From NCBI GenBank assembly GCA_001599715.1, contig BCHU01000010.1, positions 496,001-560,000 on the forward strand: DNA of 64,000 nt, in the 5' to 3' direction. The position numbers and the translations under genes were made by a program. The stretch is from Phaeotremella fagi. Its lineage: Eukaryota > Basidiomycota > Tremellomycetes > Tremellales > Phaeotremellaceae. Below, piece after piece: positions 8,821-17,727 of this stretch (positions are counted from its first letter, which is position 1; every line of letters begins with the position of its first letter). The notes below the pieces were generated by a model. That model was not told the DNA's origin and made no database searches. It worked only from the letters and a program-made list of their open reading frames with translations.

Positions 8821-11516
8821 TCAACCTTGATTCTTAGGAGCACCTTTGGAAAGATCTCCCGCGATACCATTAAGAACACCACCAATGATACCACCGTTAG
8901 GTTTAGCTGATTCTTTACTTTTCAAAGCACCTGCAACACCGTTCATGATTCCGCCGATTGCCCCATTCTTATTGGTTTTCGCAGGTTCATCTTTCGAAGC
9001 ACCTTTGGAGAGATCACCAGCGATACCATTCAAAACACCACCGATTATTCCACTATTCGGTTTTGCTGATTCTTTACCTTTCGAAGCACCTTTGGAGAGA
9101 TCACCCGCAATACCTTTCAGGACTCCACCTACGATACCGTTGTTCGTTTTGGTAGGTTGATCTTTTGGGGCTCCTTTACCCAAATCACCAGCGATACCAT
9201 CCATAACATCACCGATCGCACCTTCATTCGGTTTTTTATTTTTATCAGTGGCGGTTTTGTCGTTTTNNTTTTGACCTTTGGCAGCAGTTCCGTCAGTGAT
9301 TTTACCGTTATCGGGGACTTTGCTTTCAATCGGTTTCTTGACTTTGACGGCGTTATCAACTTCGGGTACTTTGTTACCTTCGTTATTTTTATCGGTGGTT
9401 GGTTTCTTTTCTTTAACAGCTGGTTGATCTACCTGTTTATCAACCACGATTTCTTTACCTTTACTGGAACCAGGTTTGGCTTTAGCTTTGTCGTCGTTGG
9501 GTTGACCAGTTGTACCGATTTTTTCATCGGAAGTAGAGATCTTGACTTTTCCACCGGTACCGAGTTTCTGATCAGAGGTGACCTTGTTTGAACTCTTATC
9601 ATCGGCTACTTTCCCATTTGATACGCCTGTATTACCATTTTGAGCAACCTTCTTATCACCATCGACTTTACTGTTGGATACTTTTTTCCCGTCTTCAACT
9701 ACTTTAGCACCATCCTTGTTGGAAGGTGGTTTTACATCGACGAGTTTACCTTCTGAACCAACTTTTTGATCTCCGGTCGAAGATTTGTTAGCGGTTGGTT
9801 TACCGTCAGAAACCACCTTTCCATCCGGACCAACTTTCTGTTCACCAGGCGACAACTTGTTATCAGTTGTTTTACCGTTAGTAATGATTTTACCATCTGG
9901 GCCAACTTTCTGATCACCGGTGGAGGATTTGTTATCATTTAGTTTACCGTTAGAGACGACTTTCCCTTCAGGACCGACTTTATCGCCAGTTGATTTACCA
10001 TTATCAGTTGAAAGTGGTTGTTGACCCAAAGCTTCGGCACAAGCAGCTAGATAACTTGGACTATAGCCCGAGTTGCCTTGTTTTGATTCACCGGTCATTG
10101 AAATTTTATTGCTTAATGGCGATCTTTTGACTTTCGGGACACCAAGAGGGACAGTGGTAGTTGTCCAGGTCTATGTTTTATTAGTTCCAGAGGTCGTTAA
10201 CTCCAGGCCATAGAATACTCACCTGTTGAGGTCCACTTGCACATTGCCAAGTTTGAGGGACTGTTGGGTCCTCGAGACGTCGGTCGAGACATTGTGCTAA
10301 AATCGATTAGCTGAGATATTAAATACGAGATGCATATTCACTTACTTCCACCGGTGATAGCGATATGATTATCGTTGGTATAGTACCATGTTTGCTGAGG
10401 TAGTCCTGGGTAGCTGTTATTCATCACTGTTCAGTCTTACTTCACAATCTCTGGGGTTGAACACATACCAAGTCCATGTTTTCGCGACAACACCGTTGTG
10501 CGGTGTAAATCCAGCATCAAGACATTGGGTCGTTCCATGGAGTCTAACTTGACCTGATCCAGGACTGATATCCCATAATTGTAAATTGGCGAAAGGTTGT
10601 CCAGGTGCAATACATCCAGAACTATAAATTTGCCATAGTCAGTTTAAGCCTGTTGGGGGAATGAGAAAGATATCTTACATGATTAAAGTCGTTCCATCAC
10701 TGGCAGCTCGGACACTGGGTGTTAAACAGAGAGTGTTATCACCGTTTGGATGAATTTGAACACCTGAACCACCGGTGCTTCCGCTTGAGACTGGTCTTGA
10801 GATCCATGCTTGAGTGTTTCGACCGCACTGATATTGTCAGCTATGGTTAGCTCCAATAAACATCCGAATTGATCCATACAGTTTCTGTGCCAGGTGAGCA
10901 TCCTCCCAACCCACAAACAACAGCGTAATCTAAACATTGAGTTCCGCCTGTGATGGCAATATGTTGATCTGCTGTGTAGTACCATCTAACGGTGTTGTTA
11001 GCTGATAGGTCTTTGAATTGTAGAGATGTCGATTGCTCACGTCTGTTGACTAACACCTGGAATACAAGTGTACAATTTACTTGGTCCTCCATCATGGGGA
11101 TCTAAAAGGTTTCAGTAAAGTAAGTAAGTCGACAAGTAAACAATGGATTCACTCAGACCAGCGTCCAGACAGAAGTTTGTACCTGATAATCTAACAGTTG
11201 GGTTGTTACCTTGTGCGATTTCCCATGCACCGTAGTAAGGAGAAGTAGAGCCGCAAGGGATGAGGTATAAGTAGACATCGTTGGCTGGAGTTTCAGTGGT
11301 ACCGAGACACTAAATTAGACCTTTAGTATTGTCGTGTGACCAACATGTCATGTTTGTACTCACGAAACTCGTTCGATCCGCTGGAGAAAGTGTTACAGCT
11401 GATGAAGAGTAACCGGGGACAAGTGATCGGGCGATGAGTCTGGAAGTGTCTGGAGTAACAGGAGCAGCTAGGATGAGGACAGGGATGGTGAAAGTAAGAA
11501 GAAGGATTAGATTCAT
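8821..11516 (-). CDS. Secreted ricin-B-type lectin with long repeat tail (lectin A)
   Basis: A predicted secreted protein. It starts with a signal peptide (MNLILLLTFTIPVLILAAP), followed by beta-trefoil lectin repeats typical of ricin-B/CBM13 domains: CLGTTETPANDVYLYLIPCG, WEIAQGNNPTVRLSG, FCLDA, HIAITGGTQCLDYAVVC, then a second set including LWDISPGSGQVRLHGTTQCL and HIAITGGSQCLD. That is about two trefoils in tandem. A KVKR site near 10123-10128 resembles a Kex2 cleavage signal. Beyond it lies a single 3' exon of about 425 codons: a Lys/Asp/Gly-rich repeat region, then five Gly-rich amphipathic repeats. Several short introns cut the lectin part only. Ricin-B domains bind carbohydrates; there is no catalytic toxin chain here. 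The sugar target and the role of the tail are unknown. Two undetermined bases lie inside the last exon. Confidence 0.85.
8824..9222 (-). repeat. Five Gly-rich amphipathic repeats at the C terminus of lectin A
   Basis: The last part of lectin A contains five copies of a unit of about 25 residues built on GIIGGVLNGIAGDLSKGA, joined by hydrophilic linkers with K, P and N. Copies differ at a few positions; one lacks the DLSKG part. The hydrophobic residues are regularly spaced between glycines, which would give an amphipathic or glycine-zipper-like helix. The units are similar at DNA level too, so copy number may vary between strains. Confidence 0.85.
9267..9268. other. Two undetermined bases (NN)
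   Basis: The sequence reads cgttttnntttt inside the lectin A tail exon. The frame stays open across the NN, so it looks like two unresolved bases, but a collapsed repeat or a length error at this spot cannot be excluded. Confidence 0.95.
9745..9990 (-). repeat. VGPDGK-type repeats in the lectin A tail
   Basis: Four units of about 22-25 residues with the core VGPDGKVVSDGK followed by a linker like SSTGDQK. They lie between the lectin domains and the Gly-rich C-terminal repeats. Composition is Lys, Asp, Gly, Asn and Ser with almost no aromatic residues, so the region is predicted to be disordered. Confidence 0.8.
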
Positions 11517-12328
11517 TGTCGATATCGATGTGTATCTGAAATTGTAAGTTTGAAGACTTTGACCGATCTGTTGAATGCAGAATAAAACCAATTTGAGATG
11601 AAAGAAAAGGAAGAGCTGAAAGTAGAGTGAGTCGTCTGAAGAGTTGGACTTGGATTGTATTGCAGGCGATTATATATCTGATGGAAAGATTGGAAGTCAA
11701 ATCGAACAAAGCTATGTTGGTAAAAACGTCGTATAATCTACAGTAGCATTGAAACACGCCTTCCAGTGTAGGTTCACTCTTGGCTTGGCTTTCGTTTGAT
11801 GGATGAACAGTGTCAAAACAGTCAATTATTTCGGAATCATTTGAATGAAATGATTCACAGGAATGGATTTCTGGATGTGCATGAGCATGTGATGTTGGCC
11901 ATCCCGTTACTCGACGCTTGATACAACTCAACTCTAAGTTATTATCAGCCACAACTCCTTTTCATACCGTTATTCGTCATCTGTTCAAGAACTGTATGTA
12001 ATTGTAAGGTGGTGTGATTGAGTTCACTTGGAATAGCTGTGTAACGTAAAGATAATTACAAGCTTAATTCTGTTCTGGATTCTCTTGGCAAGAAGGCACG
12101 AGAGATTGGTAGATCTGAAGGAGATGTCGTTTTGTTTATTGTCAAGTGACTTCCAGATCTGCCACAATCAAAGTCCACAGCCTCGAATTGACACAGCTTC
12201 ATTTTGTGAGTTAACTAGACGAGTACAAGTACATGACAAAAACAGCAGACATATAGACGATATACACTTGAAATCACTTATATTATAGAGTTCAGTGTCC
12301 GAAGTATGCACAACCATCCATAACCCAA
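11517..12328. other. Intergenic region upstream of lectin A
   Basis: This is the promoter of lectin A and the 3' flank of lectin B. A long minus-strand open frame (11323-11952) runs through it, but it starts at GTG, overlaps the lectin signal-peptide exon in another frame and has no domain character, so I treat it as chance. Confidence 0.5.
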
Positions 12329-13097
12329 CTAATTCACATAGCCGAAACGAGAGTTTCGATCCATCCTTGAGACCCAGACCTGGGTGCTCCGCACTAAAGC
12401 AGTCAACACTCGTATTCTCGGTTTGTCACTCACAGTTTCCATTCCGGGGACACATCCTCCTAATCCACAATGGACAGCTGAATCCAAGCACGTACCTGTA
12501 TCAACGTCAATATGTCTCCGATACGATTCACTGACCTCCATTTTCGAGTGAAATTTGTTGATCGGTGAATTCCCAACTGTATCATTTGAATTTTTAGCTA
12601 TGCATCAAACAGTTTGATTGACCTACGTTTGTTCATCTAACCCAGAATAACATGTTTGTAACGTGACGGCAACGCCATCTGAAGGAACTTTTAACATCTC
12701 AGCCAAAAGTCAGACGTGGATGATTTTCACTTACGAACGCCAGCATCGAGACAATAATTGGTTCCAGATAATTTGATCAGGGTTGGACTACCTTGATCTA
12801 TCTCCCATGCGCCATACCAAGTTGAAGTTGTTTGACATGGGATCAAGAATATTTGGACTCCTTCAGCTGGTGTTTCGTAGGTACCCAAACACTAAAGTTT
12901 GGTTAACGAAGAAAATCAGCTAGGGAAGTGAAAGATCTTACTCTGGCATTTGGAGCTGTAGCTGGAGATATGATAACAGCATTGTCTGAATAGATTGGAA
13001 CTAAGCTTCGGGAATTGATGGTTCTGATAGCAAATCCATTGACTGGTAGAATTTGGTAAAAGAATGCAAAAATGAAAATAGTAAGTTGGAAAATCAT
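12329..13097 (-). CDS. Secreted single-domain ricin-B-type lectin (lectin B)
   Basis: A shorter paralogue of lectin A. It has a signal peptide (MIFQLTIFIFAFFYQILPVN), a short linker, and one beta-trefoil domain with CLGTYETPAEGVQIFLIPCQ, WYGAWEIDQGS, LIKLSGTNYCLDAG, DGVAVTLQTCYSG, TWEFTDQQISLENGG and TCLDSAVHCGLGGCVPGMET, ending VWVSRMDRNSRFGYVN. At first sight the frames look broken, but short introns (for example GTAAGT at about 12737 and GTAGGT at about 12627 in coding orientation) join all segments in frame, so the gene looks intact. It shares intron positions with lectins A and C, which supports descent by duplication. Sugar specificity cannot be read from sequence. Confidence 0.8.
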
Positions 13098-14110
13098 GTC
13101 GAAGAATTCTTATGATGGCAACAGTCTATCGAAAGATGCAAACTATATATATCATGTTGTGCCAAGACATCATCACCGCATCACCTTGAAGGGGACATGA
13201 AGAAACTCCTGCCTCACCTTTGAGGCGGTGGAGAGGTTGCCACTTTGATAGTATTTCTGTATGAGGCTATGACGCTGCCTTTGAAAGATGAACATATCGG
13301 TGAATGCATAAGTTGTTAGGATATGGCAAAAGGCAAGACTTTCCCGGGTATCGTGCTTAGGGGTTATTTCTAACGTATGTCAACTGAATTCGCCTCCTGC
13401 AACTATTGGAGGATGGACATTGTGTTCGAAATTCCTCTGTTTTCTAGCCCAGTTGTCTTGTCGTGACCTTCATAGACAACGGAAGAAATTCGAAATGTGT
13501 CCAGATATTTTCAACTGGTGTAAGAAGGCATTTCGGGAAAGTTTGTGACATCTATTGAATTGTTTTTCGGTAAATTCGACTTATCCAATTTGAGATTCTG
13601 ACGCCCATTTTGCCGAAAGAGTAATGGCAATTTAATGCCAAAGAAGGCAGTCCTAACAAAATATCGAATAAGATGATGTGATTTTTGGGTATCTCTTATC
13701 TTTCTTCAAAGGAGGAATGTTACTTATCTCGTTTACATAGTGACCTTCCACCGAAATAAAATGAATGTCTTTCTCATTTTGAAGAGATAGAAGGCCTTTC
13801 AACAAAATGTTAACATGTTACATTTTATGTGAGTGAATTGTTATCTGTCATTAAAGGAAGGATTGGGCTTATCTCGTTTGTTAAGCGAACGTGCATCATA
13901 GTGTTTCATTTCTTTTCATAGGGGTTTTAAATCAGCAAATCAATCCTTTCTTTCTAGAAAAAGTATTGGAAATTATTTTTATTCACTACACGGGAGCCTT
14001 CCAGGATTTGTGGATAAGAATGAGAAAGAAATGTCTTTACTCTTTATTTCTTTTCTTCACTTTCTCGCCACTCTTCAAACCAACTCACCGTAAAGAATAA
14101 TCTACTTTCA
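13098..14110. other. Long divergent promoter between lectin B and the 14.1 kb gene
   Basis: A gene-free kilobase between divergently transcribed genes. It contains four TTATC (GATA on the other strand) sites at 13696-13873 and an AT-rich partly palindromic stretch around 13804-13826. Its length is unusual for this compact region and suggests complex regulation. Confidence 0.5.
13696..13873. promoter_or_regulatory. Cluster of four GATA-type sites
   Basis: TTATC occurs at 13696-13700, 13725-13729, 13841-13845 and 13869-13873, two of them in the longer shared context CTTATCTCGTTT. Fungal GATA factors (nitrogen, iron and light regulators) bind this core. The cluster lies 240-415 bases upstream of the ATG at 14111. 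Binding is an inference. Confidence 0.3.
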
Positions 14111-14973
14111 ATGCCTGACAACATAATTCGGAAAACTGATTCTCTCGAAAGCATGATACGCGTCACTACCGAGTGCCGTCGTGGCCATACTTTCTACGTC
14201 CCAAGAAGAGGTGAATTCCCTCTTACCTCAACGATGCTGGAACAACGTTTTAGGGACGTTCGCAAGGAGATGAAGGAGAGTACTCATGGGGTCAGTCCTT
14301 ATTAATTCTGTTTGCGACTTTTGAGTGTGATCAAGCTAATACAATTCTTACACAGTTCAAACACTTGTGGAAAGCTGAAAATCAATACGGAGACAGTTTT
14401 AGACTTCCTTGCGCCACATCACCAGAGAACGAAACCTACACCCAAGTCGGGGTTGATCTCCATGCAGAGGCTACCTGCTGTAATGGTCACACCTACAGAC
14501 TCTCGATCTATAAAGACCTTAATCCGTGCAGCTACGATACCATCGCGCCAGTCGAGGGCAACAAGATCATCGACGAGGTTATCGACGAGTGCCACTCAAT
14601 CAGTTTCTCCTCTTGCGATACCGAAGGGTGCAATAGTGTTATCAAGACCGCCAGTATCCAAAACTTGGGAATCAAATTGGATTACGACTACGTTAAATTC
14701 CCCAAGAGCGAGAAAGGGTCGTCCTGGGATAATTTTAGGCAAATAGCCACATTCCAACGAACAGATATCAATACAGGTAAAATGCTTCAACGCCAAAAAT
14801 GGTTGACTGTAGCCAGCCAGAGTAAAGGAGAGGGAGTGAATGGAGAGACAGTCTACAGTCTCAGAAACTTAAAGCGAGACGAGTACTTTGTCAAATGTAG
14901 TGCCGATTTCGAAATTATCGATCAAGAAGAACTCGATAAAAGAATGGTTGTTAGTGCTTCAGAGACCGAATGA
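14111..14973 (+). CDS. Unrecognised protein with duplicated C-x-x-GHT motif
   Basis: I do not recognise this gene. Two exons (intron 14291-14355) encode about 265 residues. There is no signal peptide or membrane span. Two similar motifs stand out: ECRRGHTFYVPRRG near residue 26 and CCNGHTYRLSIYKD near residue 115, each a cysteine followed by GHT and an aromatic residue. The second is followed by a cysteine cluster, ECHSISFSSCDTEGC. This suggests a duplicated small domain, perhaps metal-binding or disulphide-rich, but no known zinc-finger spacing fits. The C-terminal third (KLDYDYVKFPKSEKGSSW and a following basic part) looks like a mixed alpha/beta region. It lies between lectins B and C on the opposite strand. 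ATG at 14111 is followed by an open frame and a consensus splice donor. Confidence 0.75.
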
Positions 14974-15367
14974 ATGGGGCAGGGATGGCTAAAGACAAAC
15001 AGAAGGGGTTGGTAGTGTGAACATGAATTTGTATTTGAAAGTGGAGGCGAATTAGGAGGACAACGGGTAGAAATGGGAGTAGGTTGGCGGTGTAAACATA
15101 AATGTGTATATGATGCAGGAATTTGAGTAGTCGTTTATCTCTACAGTACAGTACATACCTGAGCGTTTTCCTCCGAACTCTGTCCAAAACAGATGAAATA
15201 CATAATGTAATTACAACAATGCGGTCTAAAATTCGACGTGAACTTTTTCCAAGTCTTTACTTTTGAATCATTTCATTCTCTTCTTCTTCTGGACGTTTCC
15301 CTCCAAAATTATACCTTAACTCGTACTGCGTGAATCTATCCATCGGGTGAGGAAGATCAGCTTGAGA
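14974..15367. other. Convergent intergenic region, 3' flanks
   Basis: Gap between the stops of the 14.1 kb gene and lectin C. It contains TACAGTACAGTACATA at 15142-15157, sharing a 10-mer with two other 3' flanks. I see no gene. Confidence 0.5.
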
Positions 15368-16104
15368 TTATTGTGGATTGATGTCAATGGGAGTGGCGAC
15401 CCATCCCTGTGAAGTATGATCTCCACACTAAAATTTCAATCAGTCATCATGATTACATCTGGACTTACAGTTTCCAAACCCGCATCACATCCAGGTGGAG
15501 AGCATCTGACGCCATAATCTAAACATTGATCACCCCCCGCGACAGAAATATGAAGGTCATCCGTGTAATCCCATCTAGGTACGTTTATCAGTGCCTTGCA
15601 AGTACACTTTACGTCAATGACATACGCTTGCTGGAATAGTCCCGGGTAACATGTGAAAAGTTTGACCAAACCGCCATCTTCTGGATCTATTTGTATCATT
15701 TGAATTAGAGGTAACTTCACTGACAGAAAGGACTTGATACCTACCACCACCACCGTCTAAACAAAAATTACTTCCCGACAACCTGATTGAGGGGTTATTA
15801 CCAGGAGTTATTTCCCAGGTTCCATACCAAGTTGAATTGGTATCGCAAGGGAGAAGATGGAGTGGGACGTCGTTAGCTGGAGTCAGATATGTTCCTAGAC
15901 ACTACCAACAAGTCAGTCGCTTGTTGAACTGTACGAACCCACCTTTCCCGACTCTAGTTCAGGCGATAAAGTGTATGAAGGAACGGTGGTAGTTTGATCT
16001 CTAAATCTCATAAGCCTTAAACGAAATGGAATGGGAGAAGCAAAAACAGAAATTGGAACTGATACAGAAAGAAGTATGGGGATTAGGAGAATGGCAGAGA
16101 ACAT
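15368..16104 (-). CDS. Secreted single-domain ricin-B-type lectin (lectin C)
   Basis: Third member of the lectin group. It starts MFSAILLIPILLSVSVPISV, a clear signal peptide, followed by a short basic linker. One beta-trefoil domain then follows, with CLGTYLTPANDVPLHLLPCD, WYGTWEITPGNNPSIRLSG, FCLDG, DPEDGGLVKLFTCYPGLFQQ, DYTDDLHISVAGGDQCLDYG and CSPPGCDAGLETCGDHTSQG. The end is GWVATPIDINPQ and a TAA stop. Four short introns interrupt it at positions matching lectins A and B. Conserved cysteine pairs suggest disulphides in the secreted product. It lacks the repeat tail of lectin A. Probable role is carbohydrate binding outside the cell or at the wall; the target is unknown. Confidence 0.83.
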
Positions 16105-16590
16105 TTTCTTTTTGTGATGCTGTTATCCTGTAGGTTTAATGGTTTTTGTCTTATTGATAGAGTGGTTGTCTCTGATAGAAGATAGAAGAGAAAGGTCGTA
16201 TTTCTTGGTAGATGTTGGAAGAGGCTGTTCACATCGACGTCATGTGGAATGAACTTTCATGGTTTCACACAAAAGTCACTAATGAAACTCTGTTTCACCA
16301 TTAGTCAAAACTTCGATTTCGATGTTTATCTGATGGGATATTAATTCCAGCGTTGCACATGACATTACAAAAAATTAGCATATGCTTGCTGGACGAGATA
16401 ATAACAGACATAAGGATGGGTAATTCCTGCATATCAACGAATGAATTCATTTGCCACCTCCGAATTCAAACTTTGAAATGCCACCAACAACAATTGAGGA
16501 ATATCATCTTCCAACAACTCAATTCCATTCTATATTTTCAATCTATTTTCCTGGATTTCCCATCTAGCTTTTCAATTAGAACTCTCAACA
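16105..16590. other. Divergent promoter, lectin C and cyclophilin H
   Basis: A shared upstream region of 486 bases between divergent starts. The right part, next to cyclophilin H, is rich in CAACAA and TTCCA stretches typical of fungal leaders. No separate gene is seen. Confidence 0.5.
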
Positions 16591-17604
16591 ATGGCAACAT
16601 CACTCGATGCTCCTTCTGGAGTTACTAGACCTGTGGTCTTCTTCGATATCGCAATTGGGGATACACCAGCTGGGAGGATAAAGATGGGTGAGTCTCTGCA
16701 TTTCGAGTTTTGGTACGGTTTTGCTGATCGTTTGAATTAGAATTGTTTAGTGATATTACACCCAAGTAAGCTTTCTTCAAAACAAACACATGCATCAATA
16801 TGAAGACTATCTCTACTCGAAGTTTGATTGACTGATCTTCAAATTTGTTAGAACCGCAGAGAACTTTAGACAGTTATGTACAGGCGAACATAGGTGAGTC
16901 AGATGGAGTCAACCGACATTTGCCTTTACTAAACCTTTAAAGAATAAATCAAATACCACAAGGATACAAGAAAGCAACTTTCCATCGGTAAGTCTTTCAA
17001 AACACTATTCATCAACGTTGAAAAGATGAAATCTAACATCCATTTTTAGAGTGTACGTTGATTCTCACTCAACCCAAAAAGATCTCTCTAACATCCAATC
17101 AATAATAGAATTCCACAATTCATGATTCAAGGAGGTGATTTCCAGAATGGTGATGGAACAGGATCATTCTCGATATACGGAGCCCAATTTGAGGATGAGA
17201 ATTTTAATGTTAAACATACTGGACCTGGGTTGTTATCAATGGTAAATAGTTTCTTCTCTCGTTTATTGCGATCAATTGAATTGATGATTTTTAGGCAAAT
17301 TCTGGACCTGGAACTAACGGATCTCAAGTAAATCAGCTCTCTTATAAAGTCTCGAAGATTGTACAGATAGCTGACTATTACAGTTCTTCATCACCTGCGC
17401 ACCGGCTGAATTCTTAGATGGGAAACATTGTGTTTTTGGTAGAGTTACGGATGGTTTGTTGACTGTTAGAAAGATTGAAAACGTTCCTACCGGTGGTAAT
17501 AATCGGTACGTATCAATCCTTCAAGGCAGGAACAATGTTTAACTGATGTTATCAATCGTAGACCAAAACTTCCTGTTCGCATCACTGAATGTGGAGAGAT
17601 GTAA
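16591..17604 (+). CDS. CYP3/PPIH-like: Peptidyl-prolyl isomerase H (spliceosomal cyclophilin)
   Basis: A cyclophilin of the PPIH type, which in other eukaryotes binds the U4/U6.U5 tri-snRNP protein PRPF4 and catalyses proline isomerisation. Nine exons, including a 3-nt microexon, sum to 181 codons in frame: 16591-16687, 16741-16765, 16852-16893, 16943-16987, 17050-17052, 17109-17241, 17295-17327, 17384-17505 and 17562-17604. Motifs run [105 protein letters not shown] and the PPIH-type end [15 protein letters not shown]. The catalytic Arg of FHR and the FMIQ, QFF and Trp/His-loop regions are present. The ATG at 16591 gives the family-typical short N terminus. The symbol is a family label only. 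Confidence 0.93.
17050..17052 (+). other. Predicted 3-nt microexon AGT in the cyclophilin H gene
   Basis: Two complete introns flank three bases. The left intron (16988-17049) has GTAAGT, branch site CTAAC and TTTTTAG. The right intron (17053-17108) has GTACGT, a second CTAAC and AATAATAG. The AGT completes an Arg codon and starts a Val codon, giving the invariant HRVIP of cyclophilins. Treating the whole stretch as one intron would delete that valine. Confidence 0.75.
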
Positions 17605-17727
17605 ATGAACAAACCAAACTAATGTAGAATTATAAAATCATGCATCGTTAATCGTCATGTCATCAAAAGCAAAGTACTATTTCGTCGGGTGGAAATATTG
17701 ACTGGTATATAATTAGGGTTCAAGGTA

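Noticed and set aside
8846..9591. Long plus-strand frames opposite the lectin A tail
   Set aside because: They are antisense shadows of the repetitive Lys/Gly-rich exon, whose biased codons suppress stops on the other strand.
11323..11952. 209-codon minus-strand open frame upstream of and into lectin A
   Set aside because: It starts at GTG, overlaps the lectin signal-peptide exon in another frame, and has no domain or compositional sign of coding.
12329..13097. Lectin B as a pseudogene
   Set aside because: The frames look broken at first, but short consensus introns rejoin every lectin motif in frame.
8821..16104. Ricin-type toxin
   Set aside because: Only the carbohydrate-binding B-type domain is present. 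No catalytic ribosome-inactivating domain is seen in any of the three genes.
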